Shown: positions 1 through 8,997 of the stretch, piece by piece
Layout: the number at the start of each line of letters is the position of its first letter
Position numbering within the stretch: position 1 is the first letter of the stretch
Assembly (NCBI RefSeq): GCF_000165125.1
Contig: NZ_AEIU01000066.1
Location: forward strand, 1-53,637
From: Vibrio caribbeanicus ATCC BAA-2122
Lineage (GTDB): Bacteria > Pseudomonadota > Gammaproteobacteria > Enterobacterales > Vibrionaceae
Direction of reading: 5' to 3'
Length of the DNA: 53,637 bases
The notes under the pieces: model-generated
What the model was told of the DNA's origin: nothing
What the model saw: the letters and a program-made list of their open reading frames with translations, nothing else
Databases searched by the model: none
Made by a program: the position numbers and the translations under genes

Positions 1-62
1 TAATGCTAGGGTTTTTTCGTTTATGCTATCTAACACATTGATCAAGTTGAACTTCTTTCAAT

Positions 63-101
63 AATGCCAACTTCAAGCTGGCATTGGGATTATTTTTTAT
101 T
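63..101. terminator. Hairpin downstream of glpX
   Basis: A 7-bp stem (AATGCCA at 63-69, TGGCATT at 79-85) is followed on the + strand by a T-rich stretch. It sits just past the glpX stop, so it could end glpX on the minus strand. The better T-tract is on the + strand, which suggests it may also end a convergent gene left of the window. Confidence 0.5.
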
Positions 102-1107
102 AAAGTACTATATCTCTAATTTCTGCGTCTACTTTGCATAAATCATGGGTAGATTTGATTCTCTGAATAGTACCGCAACGACCGTGAATAAGCAGCGTTT
201 CTGTCGTTGCGAGATTACCATTCCTTTTTACGCCTTCGACTAGGTCTCCTTTAGTGATGCCCGTTGCAGAAAAAACAATATCATCAGAACTGACTAGATC
301 ATCAAGTCGAAGTACAGTATTTGGTATGACACCCATTGCCTCACAGCGTTGCTGTTCTTTTTGACTATGAAGCGTATTTTCCTTGTTACTACCTTTTACG
401 TCTGATCTGAGTAACAAGCGAGCCTGCATATCTCCACCTAGTGCTCTTAGCGCAGCAGCGGAGATAACTCCCTCAGGTGCGCCGCCTGTACAATATAGGA
501 CGTCAATATCGCACTCTGGTAGGCAAGTCAGTATCGATGCGGCGACATCTCCATCAGGAACAGCAAATACACGTATGCCCATCGATTGCATCTTAAGAAT
601 AATATCATCGTGGCGTGGTTTGGCTAATGTGATCACTGTTACTTCATTGAGAGGCTTATTGAGCGCTTTTGCTGCGGCTCTCAAGTTGTCTTCAATTGAT
701 TTATTGAGGTCAATGATTCCTTTCAAAGACGGACCTACAGCGAGCTTTTCCATGTACATATCAGGTGCTTTGAGGAAGCTGTCTTTTTTTGCAGCAGCCA
801 GTACACTGACAGCGTTTAGCTGTCCCATGGCTGTCATGCGAGTGCCTTCTATAGGATCAACAGCAATATCGATTGGTTCAGAGCCTGTGCCAAGCCGTTC
901 GCCGATGTACAACATAGGTGCATCATCTATTTCGCCTTCACCTATGACAATCTCTCCACTGATATCAGCATGGTTTAATACATGGCGCATAGCTTCTACT
1001 GCGGCTTCATCAGCGGCGTTTTTGTCTCCTCTTCCTAACCACTTATGACCTGCGAGCGCGGCTACTTCGGTTACACGAGCGAAGTTCATGGCTAAATCGA
1101 TTTTCAT
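100..1107 (-). CDS. glpX: Fructose-1,6-bisphosphatase class II
   Basis: GlpX removes the 1-phosphate of fructose 1,6-bisphosphate in gluconeogenesis, in the cytoplasm. The protein (335 aa, the usual family length) carries the GEGEID metal-binding motif and DPIEGT, the signature of the lithium-sensitive phosphatase fold. The ATG at 1107 is chosen because GGAG lies 6 bases upstream and the N-terminus then matches the family; a TTG four codons earlier has no such support. The gene is divergent from zapB, as in other gamma-proteobacteria. glpF and glpK, its partners in E. coli, are not in the window. Confidence 0.96.
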   Translation of the reverse strand: MKIDLAMNFARVTEVAALAGHKWLGRGDKNAADEAAVEAMRHVLNHADISGEIVIGEGEIDDAPMLYIGERLGTGSEPIDIAVDPIEGTRMTAMGQLNAVSVLAAAKKDSFLKAPDMYMEKLAVGPSLKGIIDLNKSIEDNLRAAAKALNKPLNEVTVITLAKPRHDDIILKMQSMGIRVFAVPDGDVAASILTCLPECDIDVLYCTGGAPEGVISAAALRALGGDMQARLLLRSDVKGSNKENTLHSQKEQQRCEAMGVIPNTVLRLDDLVSSDDIVFSATGITKGDLVEGVKRNGNLATTETLLIHGRCGTIQRIKSTHDLCKVDAEIRDIVL

Positions 1108-1404
1108 TAAGTACTCCAATCTTTGGGCTGTGGATATTAACTTTTTGCGAGTTTAACACAGTAAATTTAATTAACAGCCAAGATGGATTGGTGCGGAGGC
1201 AACAAACTTGTTGATATAAAAAGTCACTTTGTGCTTCTAAGTAAAACAATTGTCAAATTGCGCTGTTTTTTTCGTCGAATAGTACAAAAACTGCAAGATA
1301 GCGCGTGTTTCTCAGCGTCTTGCTGAGTAGAATGGAAGAAACGGGTCTGGTGGAGAATCCACTTGTTAGAATCCAAATCAGCATATTGAAATAGGTAGGC
1401 TAAA

Positions 1405-1647
1405 ATGTCATTTGAAGTGTTAGAAAAACTAGAAGCAAAAATTCAAACTGCAGTAGATACTATTGCTTTGCTCCAAATGGAAGTTGAAGAACTTAAAGAA
1501 GAAAAGCAGAAGCTCGCATTTGAAGCAGATGAACTCCGTTCTGATCGCGAAGAGTTAGAACAAAAAGCTCAGCAGATGCAGCAAGAACATTCCGCTTGGC
1601 AGGAGCGTATTCGCAACCTGCTAGGTAAAATGGATGAAGTTGAATAA
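1405..1647 (+). CDS. zapB: Cell division protein ZapB
   Basis: ZapB is a small cytoplasmic coiled-coil protein that joins the Z ring through ZapA and helps link it to the chromosome terminus. The 80 aa are almost entirely heptad-forming: Glu/Lys/Gln-rich with regular Leu, from about residue 5 to 75, and no Pro or Cys. An AGG-type ribosome site precedes the ATG. The nearly 300-base leader region upstream holds two small hairpins (1311-1327 and 1350-1362) of unknown role. The gene is single and followed at once by a strong terminator. Confidence 0.93.
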   Translation: MSFEVLEKLEAKIQTAVDTIALLQMEVEELKEEKQKLAFEADELRSDREELEQKAQQMQQEHSAWQERIRNLLGKMDEVE

Positions 1648-1654
1648 AATTTAT

Positions 1655-1694
1655 AAAAGGAGGCTGAAACGGGTTTTTAGCTTCCTTTTGTTTT
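1655..1694. terminator. Bidirectional terminator between zapB and metF
   Basis: A 15-bp stem (1655-1669 with 1675-1689, two G-T wobbles) is followed by T residues on the + strand. A-rich sequence on the other side would give a U-tract for metF on the minus strand. It lies between convergent genes. Confidence 0.85.
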
Positions 1695-1723
1695 CAGCCA
1701 AACGAATGCAGTATTTTTAACCG

Positions 1724-2664
<941 letters not shown>

Positions 2665-2702
2665 AAATCATGTGCTGAATAGGGGTTAATGTCAATACTG
2701 AA

Positions 2703-2723
2703 TTTATGAATTTTTTTCATAAA
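2703..2723. promoter_or_regulatory. Candidate MetR site upstream of metF
   Basis: A perfect dyad with 8-bp arms (TTTATGAA, 5-T spacer, TTCATAAA) contains TGAA-N5-TTCA, the published MetR consensus. It lies about 40 bases beyond the Met boxes, on the upstream side of the metF promoter, where an activator would bind. MetR activates metF in E. coli. The match is seen directly; binding is inferred. Confidence 0.6.
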
Positions 2724-2759
2724 TAGATTGAACAAAATTAACATTAGGGCCGGGAGGTT

Positions 2760-2785
2760 AAAAGCGCGGTGTTCACCGCGCTTTT
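2760..2785 (-). terminator. Terminator of metBL
   Basis: A GC-rich 12-bp inverted repeat (AAAAGCGCGGTG at 2760-2771, its complement at 2774-2785) lies 5 bases past the metL stop. The distal arm ends in TTTT on the minus strand, typical of a Rho-independent terminator. Confidence 0.85.
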
Positions 2786-2789
2786 ATAC

Positions 2790-5201
2790 TTAGATGAGTT
2801 GGGCTAGACGGTTTAAATCAGATTGAATGGCTCCAGCGGTGACCTCTTTACCTGCACCAGGCCCCCGAATAACAAGTGGGTTATCTTTGTACCAAGCGCT
2901 TTCTATTGCAAAAATGTTGTCGCAAGGCAGTAAGTTTGCAAGTGGGTGATTTGCTTCAAGGGCCTCGATTGCCACCGTTGCATTACCTTGTTTATTGAGA
3001 CGAGCAACATATCGAAGCACTTTATTTTGGCTATGAGCTTGCTCTAAGCGCTCTGCCATAGATTGACTGAGTGACTCACTTTTCTCGAAGAAGTCATCCA
3101 GTGATATTTTTGCCAGCTCTTCGGGAACTAAGTTTTCGACACACACACTTTCAGGCTCAATATCAAGTCCAGCCTCTCTCGCTAAAATAACCAACTTGCG
3201 CATGACGTCAGAGCCATCCAAATCATTTCTGGGATCTGGCTCGGTTAATCCCTGTTGCCAAGCCAATTCGACTAGTTGAGCAAATGGTGTCGTGCCATCG
3301 TACTGTTGGAAAAGCCAAGATAGAGTTCCTGAGAAAATCCCAGATAAAGCAACGACAGTATCACCGCTTTCTCTTAAGTCCCTGACTGTATGGTTGATAG
3401 GTAAACCAGCACCGACAGTGGCATTATATAACCAATGGCGATTTACTTTAGAGAAAGATTCTTTCACCTGTTGATAAAAATCTGTTGGGGCAGCTCCAGC
3501 CACTTTGTTGGCAGAAATAAGATGTATACCTTGTTTGGCTATATTTGGATACTGTTCTGTAAGGCTATGACTTGCTGTTACGTCTAAGATGACAACATCA
3601 TCATATCCCTCAATGGCCCCAAGCTGATCTATCCAAATATTATTTTCGTGGCGAATGGCCTCGTTTTCAAACAAGTCGTTTGCTTGAGCTGAAGCGATTC
3701 CGTTTGGCTCAAACCAATATAGTTGACTTCCGACTATTGCAACAAGCTCAAAATTTAATCCGTGCCTTTCCTCTAGTGTTGCTTTTTGTTGGTTAAATAA
3801 TTCAAGCCAGCTTGAGCCAATATTTCCTTTTCCACACAAAGCGACAGCTACTCTTTTTTGTGCTTTGAATAGTTGTTGGTGAACCGATTGAACTAGAGTT
3901 TGTGTCTCGGTTGCTTTCAGTACAGCAACGATACTCAGTCCTGATACGGCTTCGGTAATAAATTCTATGTTTGAATTCTTAAGCTGCTGGTAGAAGCCAA
4001 AGCAATGACTGGCATTTTTGCTAACACCTGCCCCTACAGCAGCAACCATCGAATAACCCTCGTGTAACTTTATCTCTGCGCCAATACCTGCTTCTTGGAG
4101 GTAATCAAGCGCTCCTCTAACAACCTCATGAGTATAAGCAAGCCGAAGAGTACGGCTTTCTGTTTGCACTTCGTATGCCAGGGGCTCAACTTGAAGCCTA
4201 CTGAGTAAGGTAAGGACTTCACTATGACCTTTATTAAAGTCATGTTGAGGTAAAAAATGTAATTGGATGATAAATACTTCATCAAGCGAGGTAATTATTT
4301 TAGCTCCCCGGCCCGAAGCAAGGACACGTTCGATTCTTGTTGAGCCTGATTCAGGGAAATGACTACATTTTAAGTTCAAATCCATAGTACTTTGCGACAC
4401 AGGTTGTAAGGTTCGGTTATGAAGCACAGGTGCCGCGAGCCTGGCGAGTTCACTCGCTTCGTCTAAGCGCAGTAATGGCAGTAAGCATGCATCAGAAACA
4501 AGGCGAGGATCAGCACTGTATACACCAGCCACGTCACTCCAGATGGTGACAGCCTTTACGCTCGCTAGTGCGCCGATCATAGTGGCTGAATAGTCTGAAC
4601 CGTTTCTTCCTAGTAAAACCGTTTGCCCTTGTTTGTCCTGAGCCATAAAGCCCGTGATCACAATACGTTGATGAGTATGTTGTACCAAGAGCTCGTTCAA
4701 TAAGGGTAAGGAATCCCCCCAATCAATTTCAGGTTGAGTTTTTGCTTCTGCTCTGAGAAAGCATCGTGCATCGACCGAGATTGACGGTAAGTCTTGTTGG
4801 CGAAGAAGCGCTGCAAGCAGTCGACACGACCATATTTCACCGTGCCCAAGAACTGAGGCTTGTACCTTTTCCGATAGTGGAAAAGTGAGGTTTGCCAACG
4901 TTGATAATTCATCATTGAGTTGAGCTGTTAATTGTTGTTTTTCTTGACCAATAGTGAGCTCTTCAATTAACTTGAGTTGATATTGGCGAATACCCTGCAG
5001 TTCAAGGTGTGCTGCTCTTCCATCTATATTGATGGCTTCGGTAAAAGCAATTAAATGATTGGTCGTTTTACCGGCTGCAGACACAACAATAAGATCATTA
5101 GGGTGAGAATAATCTTTGATCAGTTTCGCCACACGTAAGTAGCATTGTGAGTCAGCGAGGCTACTGCCACCGAATTTGTGTAATTGTCGATCGGATATCA
5201 T
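2790..5201 (-). CDS. metL: Bifunctional aspartokinase II / homoserine dehydrogenase II
   Basis: MetL carries out the first and third steps from aspartate toward homoserine, feeding methionine synthesis. The 803-aa chain begins with the aspartokinase motif HKFGGSSLAD. A kinase domain (to about residue 290) is followed by a central ACT-like region. The homoserine dehydrogenase domain starts near residue 450 (VAVALCGKGNIGSSW nucleotide-binding loop) and contains SANKVA and the GAGLPI segment. Its ATG overlaps the metB stop by one base (TAATG), so the two are translationally coupled in one MetJ-controlled operon. The location beside metB, not thrBC, supports the methionine isoform over ThrA. Confidence 0.95.
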   Translation of the reverse strand: MISDRQLHKFGGSSLADSQCYLRVAKLIKDYSHPNDLIVVSAAGKTTNHLIAFTEAINIDGRAAHLELQGIRQYQLKLIEELTIGQEKQQLTAQLNDELSTLANLTFPLSEKVQASVLGHGEIWSCRLLAALLRQQDLPSISVDARCFLRAEAKTQPEIDWGDSLPLLNELLVQHTHQRIVITGFMAQDKQGQTVLLGRNGSDYSATMIGALASVKAVTIWSDVAGVYSADPRLVSDACLLPLLRLDEASELARLAAPVLHNRTLQPVSQSTMDLNLKCSHFPESGSTRIERVLASGRGAKIITSLDEVFIIQLHFLPQHDFNKGHSEVLTLLSRLQVEPLAYEVQTESRTLRLAYTHEVVRGALDYLQEAGIGAEIKLHEGYSMVAAVGAGVSKNASHCFGFYQQLKNSNIEFITEAVSGLSIVAVLKATETQTLVQSVHQQLFKAQKRVAVALCGKGNIGSSWLELFNQQKATLEERHGLNFELVAIVGSQLYWFEPNGIASAQANDLFENEAIRHENNIWIDQLGAIEGYDDVVILDVTASHSLTEQYPNIAKQGIHLISANKVAGAAPTDFYQQVKESFSKVNRHWLYNATVGAGLPINHTVRDLRESGDTVVALSGIFSGTLSWLFQQYDGTTPFAQLVELAWQQGLTEPDPRNDLDGSDVMRKLVILAREAGLDIEPESVCVENLVPEELAKISLDDFFEKSESLSQSMAERLEQAHSQNKVLRYVARLNKQGNATVAIEALEANHPLANLLPCDNIFAIESAWYKDNPLVIRGPGAGKEVTAGAIQSDLNRLAQLI

Positions 5202-6367
5202 TAGACTGTCCCCTTAACGGCAGAAAATGCGTGCTTTAGATCAGCAATAAGGTCGTCAGCGTTCTCCAAACCAATTGATAGACGCAGTAACTGCTGAGAA
5301 ATTCCAGCATCGGCCAACGCTTCTTCTCCCATCGCACGGTGTGTCATTGAGGCTGGGTGGCATACTAGGCTCTCCACTCCACCCAAGGATTCTGCTAATG
5401 AAAAAAGTGATAAATGATTCACAAATTGTTTTAATTGTAAAAAGTTTCCGGAAAACTCGAAGCTCAGCATTGAACCAAACCCTTTCTGTTGTTTCTTGGC
5501 TATCTCATGTCCAGGATGTGACTCTAAACTTGGGTGGTAGATACAGCCGACTAGCGACTCATCTTTCAAATAGTCGAGAACTACATTGGCGGTCTCTTCG
5601 TGAACTTTCATTCTAGCACTTAGTGTTCTGAGGCCACGGAGTGTCATATAACTATCAAAGGGCGTGCCTGTGGCACCAATACAGTTTCCCCACCATGCTA
5701 GTGTCTCAGCATGCGTTTTTAGTTTACTAATGACAACGCCACCTATGACATCAGAGTGCCCATTAATAAATTTAGTCGTCGAGTGAATAACAAAGTCAGC
5801 GCCCAGCTCAAGTGGCTTTTGTAAGATAGGAGTTAGGAAAGTGTTATCGACTGCAACCAGTGCGCCAACATTGTGAGCAGATAAGCAGAGGCTTTCTATA
5901 TCGACTACTTTCACTAGTGGGTTAGATGGTGTCTCGATTAGGATGAGCTTCGGCTTTTGTTCCAGTGCTTGTTCGACCGCTTTCTGATCGGATTGATCAA
6001 TAAAGAGTACTCGAAAGTCTCCTTTCTGAGCACGAGAAGAAAAAAGTCGATACGTACCCCCATAGCAATCATGAGGAGCAATAATTAGGTCTCCTTGCTC
6101 GAGAAAAGCCGTTATCCATAGGTTTAATGCAGAAGTACCACAGTTTGTTACCACGGCACCCTCACCCGACTCGAGTTCATAGAGTGCTTTTTCTAATGAT
6201 CCTCGATTTGGGTTTCCTGAACGGGTGTAGTCATATTGAGGCACGTCACCAAAAGTAGAGAAACTATAATTAGTCGACAAATAGAGCGGAGGGACAACGG
6301 CATTAAATTGAGTATCAGATTCAATACCCGTTCTAACCGCAATGGTTTCGACTTTACGCTGAGACAT
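5201..6367 (-). CDS. metB: Cystathionine gamma-synthase
   Basis: MetB joins an acylated homoserine to cysteine to give cystathionine; it needs pyridoxal phosphate. The 388-aa chain shows the Cys/Met-metabolism PLP-enzyme features: YTRSGNPN near the N-terminus, the APHDCYGGTYRLF segment, VDNTFLTP, and HSTTKFINGHSD with the PLP lysine. The ATG at 6367 follows AAGGAT at good spacing; an upstream TTG adding 11 residues is unlikely. First gene of the metBL operon, divergent from metJ across four Met boxes. MetB rather than MetC or MetZ is favoured by close similarity to E. coli MetB and by context. Confidence 0.95.
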   Translation of the reverse strand: MSQRKVETIAVRTGIESDTQFNAVVPPLYLSTNYSFSTFGDVPQYDYTRSGNPNRGSLEKALYELESGEGAVVTNCGTSALNLWITAFLEQGDLIIAPHDCYGGTYRLFSSRAQKGDFRVLFIDQSDQKAVEQALEQKPKLILIETPSNPLVKVVDIESLCLSAHNVGALVAVDNTFLTPILQKPLELGADFVIHSTTKFINGHSDVIGGVVISKLKTHAETLAWWGNCIGATGTPFDSYMTLRGLRTLSARMKVHEETANVVLDYLKDESLVGCIYHPSLESHPGHEIAKKQQKGFGSMLSFEFSGNFLQLKQFVNHLSLFSLAESLGGVESLVCHPASMTHRAMGEEALADAGISQQLLRLSIGLENADDLIADLKHAFSAVKGTV

Positions 6368-6480
6368 TTGTGTATCCTTACGATCTGAATAATTGGACAA
6401 CCCCTATTTATTCTGTATCAAGAACGTTACTTTCGGGATCTCTGTGTTAACTGTCACTATACTTTACTTTTGAATTTTAT

Positions 6481-6512
6481 AGACGTCAATATATCTAGAC
6501 GTCTATATGTCT
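6481..6512. promoter_or_regulatory. Four tandem Met boxes between metB and metJ
   Basis: Four contiguous 8-bp boxes read AGACGTCA, ATATATCT, AGACGTCT and ATATGTCT. The third is a perfect MetJ box. The array lies between divergent metBL and metJ, so MetJ can repress its own gene and the operon from one operator. Confidence 0.93.
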
Positions 6513-6585
6513 TTGCTTATGGCTATTAATACCGCTAAAATTGCGGGTAATATTTCTAATCGATGACAACTGGTAAAGGTGCGTA

Positions 6586-6903
6586 ATGGCAAAGTGGAAT
6601 GGTGAGTATATTAGCCCGTATGCTGAACATGGAAAGAAAAGCGAGCAAGTAAAGAAGATTACGGTGTCTATCCCATTAAAAGTGCTAAAAGTTTTAACCG
6701 ATGAACGAACTCGTAGACAGATTAATAACCTACGTCATGCGACGAACAGTGAGTTGCTCTGTGAAGCATTTTTGCATGCTTATACAGGGCAACCATTACC
6801 AACAGATGAAGACTTGCGCAAGGATCGCCCAGACGATATTCCTGCTCAAGTAAAACAACTTATGACAGAGATGGGGATTGAATTTGAAGCGTTTGATGAC
6901 TAG
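6586..6903 (+). CDS. metJ: Methionine regulon repressor MetJ
   Basis: MetJ is a ribbon-helix-helix dimer that uses S-adenosylmethionine as corepressor and binds Met boxes. The 105-aa length equals that of E. coli MetJ. The beta strand [13 protein letters not shown] (about residues 22-34) inserts in the major groove, and the [23 protein letters not shown] segment forms the helices. An AAGG ribosome site lies 6 bases from the ATG. The four Met boxes upstream imply autoregulation, and the operators of metF and metBL here are the expected targets. Confidence 0.97.
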   Translation: MAKWNGEYISPYAEHGKKSEQVKKITVSIPLKVLKVLTDERTRRQINNLRHATNSELLCEAFLHAYTGQPLPTDEDLRKDRPDDIPAQVKQLMTEMGIEFEAFDD

Positions 6904-6936
6904 CTGGAACATCTGTTTAAGAGGTTAATGAGTTTC

Positions 6937-6966
6937 ATGCTGCAGCCTTTTCAAAAGCTGCAGCAT
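6937..6966. terminator. Convergent hairpin between metJ and maeB
   Basis: Ten-base arms (ATGCTGCAGC at 6937-6946, GCTGCAGCAT at 6957-6966) flank a short CTTTT/AAAA core. Neither side has a long T-tract, but the place between convergent stops suggests a shared terminator. Confidence 0.6.
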
Positions 6967-6979
6967 GGACAAAGAGTGT

Positions 6980-8257
6980 TTACTCTGCCATGTAATTAGC
7001 TGGCATATCAATTCGTGCTACACCCGAATCTACAGCAGCCTGAGCAACCGCTTTTGCGACTCTTGGTAGTAAACGAGGATCCATAGGTTTAGGTATGATG
7101 TACTCGGATCCAAAGCTCAGGGCGTCAACACCAGCGGCTTTAAGAACCTCCTCAGGAACTTCCTCTTTAGCCAACTCACGGATAGCATCGACTGCGGCTA
7201 ATTTCATCTCATCATTAATTTCACTGGCACGCACGTCTAGCGCACCGCGGAAAATAAATGGGAAGCACAATACATTGTTTACTTGGTTTGGATAATCACT
7301 GCGTCCAGTTCCCATAATAAGGTCATTACGTACCTGATGTGCTAACTCAGGCTTAATTTCTGGATCTGGGTTTGAGCAAGCAAATACAACAGGTTTCTCG
7401 GCCATAAGAGCCAATGACTCAGGTGCCAGCAAATTAGGTCCTGATACTCCTAGGAATAGATCCGCGCCTTCGATAACGTCTTCTAAGGTGCGTTTGTCGG
7501 TATTGTTTGCGAATAGCTGTTTGTATTCGTTCAGGTCTTCACGGCGGGTATGAATAACACCTTTACGATCTAGCATGTAAATTTTTTCACGCATTGCACC
7601 ACATTTTATCAGTAGCTCCATGCAGGCTACAGCAGCAGCACCGGCCCCAAGGCAGACAATGGTTGATTCTTCTAGCTTTTTGCCTTGTAGCTCAATAGCA
7701 TTTAACATGCCTGCCGCGGTAACAATGGCGGTTCCGTGCTGGTCGTCGTGAAAAATAGGGACGTCACATCGTTCGATCAACTGTTTCTCTATCTCGAAAC
7801 AATCCGGTGCTTTGATATCTTCAAGATTAATACCGCCAAACGTATCTGCAATGTTTGCAACGGTATCAACAAACTCTTCAATTGTGCGATGTTTTACTTC
7901 AATGTCGATAGAGTCTAGCCCTGCAAAGCGTTTAAATAATAGTGCTTTTCCTTCCATAACTGGCTTAGAGGCCATAGGCCCAAGGTTACCTAATCCTAGA
8001 ATGGCTGTTCCGTTTGAGATGACAGCAACCATGTTACCTTTTGAGGTATATTTGTATACATTATCTACGTTTTGAGCGATCTCTCGTACTGGCTCTGCAA
8101 CACCTGGGCTATATGCTAGGGCGAGGTCTTTCGCTGTCTCTGCTGGTGTGGTGAGTGCTATAGCAATTTTTCCAGGCGTTGGTGATGCGTGGTAGTCTAA
8201 TGCGTTTTGACGAAATTGCTCTTCGGGAGATAATGTTTTTTGGTTATCGTCGGACAT
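6980..8257 (-). CDS. maeB: Malic enzyme, short form
   Basis: Oxidatively decarboxylates malate to pyruvate, giving NAD(P)H. The 425-aa protein matches the malic enzyme domain of E. coli MaeB (LAYSPGVAEPVREI, the HDDQHGTA motif with metal ligands, and the LGAGAAAVACM Rossmann loop near residue 200). It ends after this domain, so it lacks the phosphotransacetylase-like C-terminal half of the 759-aa E. coli enzyme. Such short forms are common in Vibrio. The cofactor cannot be fixed from sequence alone. No strong ribosome site is visible, but the N-terminus fits relatives. Confidence 0.9.
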   Translation of the reverse strand: MSDDNQKTLSPEEQFRQNALDYHASPTPGKIAIALTTPAETAKDLALAYSPGVAEPVREIAQNVDNVYKYTSKGNMVAVISNGTAILGLGNLGPMASKPVMEGKALLFKRFAGLDSIDIEVKHRTIEEFVDTVANIADTFGGINLEDIKAPDCFEIEKQLIERCDVPIFHDDQHGTAIVTAAGMLNAIELQGKKLEESTIVCLGAGAAAVACMELLIKCGAMREKIYMLDRKGVIHTRREDLNEYKQLFANNTDKRTLEDVIEGADLFLGVSGPNLLAPESLALMAEKPVVFACSNPDPEIKPELAHQVRNDLIMGTGRSDYPNQVNNVLCFPFIFRGALDVRASEINDEMKLAAVDAIRELAKEEVPEEVLKAAGVDALSFGSEYIIPKPMDPRLLPRVAKAVAQAAVDSGVARIDMPANYMAE

Positions 8258-8469
8258 AGGTGTAGGTACTCGTTATTGATTATATGGAAAAGGAAGATTC
8301 CATTCTAGAGTAACTCTGTCGACCTGCATAGGTAGGAAAAGGTGTGCAAACGATAAAAAGTCAGAATTTAAAGGTGATAAGACCAGATCAAATTATATCA
8401 TCTTGTAGGTATGTTAATTTATTTATTGATAATGCTAATAAATGTAAAAAATAGAGTAATAGATACTAA

Positions 8470-8491
8470 AAAGGACGCCTTGGCGTCCTTT
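8470..8491 (-). terminator. rpmE terminator
   Basis: A perfect 10-bp stem (AAAGGACGCC / GGCGTCCTTT) with T residues following on the minus strand lies 26 bases beyond the rpmE stop. Confidence 0.9.
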
Positions 8492-8516
8492 GTGGTATTC
8501 GGTTAAAAGCAACCAA

Positions 8517-8735
8517 TTACTTTTTGCTTGATAGTGCACCAAAGCGTTTGTTGAAGCGATCAACACGACCACCAGTATCAACGATACGTTGTTTACCAGT
8601 ATAGAATGGGTGACATTTGTCACATACGTCTAAGTGGATTGATTCTTTTGTTAGTGTTGAGTTGAACTCAAAAGAATTACCACAAGAACAAGTTGCTTTT
8701 ACTGCTTTGTATTCTGGATGAATGCCAGCTTTCAT
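8517..8735 (-). CDS. rpmE: 50S ribosomal protein L31
   Basis: L31 bridges the large and small ribosomal subunits. The 72-aa protein is the zinc-containing type, with Cys16-x-Cys18 and Cys38-x2-Cys41 as ligands. It is therefore the primary form, not the zinc-free RpmE2 paralogue that replaces it under zinc starvation. A GAGG ribosome site precedes the ATG by 7 bases. Divergent from priA, as in other Vibrio. Confidence 0.97.
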   Translation of the reverse strand: MKAGIHPEYKAVKATCSCGNSFEFNSTLTKESIHLDVCDKCHPFYTGKQRIVDTGGRVDRFNKRFGALSSKK

Positions 8736-8997
8736 GGGAGAACCTCTAAAATATAGGCCGTGTCGCTATCCGATTCTTTGCCGGACACCACACGTAGTTA
8801 ATTGTCAATTGATGTATACCGCTTGTGAGCCATATCATCAAGGCGCGCTATTTTAATGAATACTAAGCTGCGGATCAACCTATCGATGCCTAATTCGTAT
8901 TTTTTTTCGTCACTTTAGGTTTTTTCTAGCTCTTCCCTCACTGATTTTTTTGCCATAGACTGAGAGCTGTGGTTTTCACTCATACCTAATTTAATCT

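Noticed and set aside
383-1048. A 221-codon open frame opposite glpX
   Set aside because: It is the antisense shadow of a well-supported conserved gene, and its residue make-up is not that of a known protein.
6481-6512. Direct repeats suggestive of a CRISPR or mobile-element end
   Set aside because: The 8-bp units are tandem Met boxes between divergent MetJ-regulated genes.
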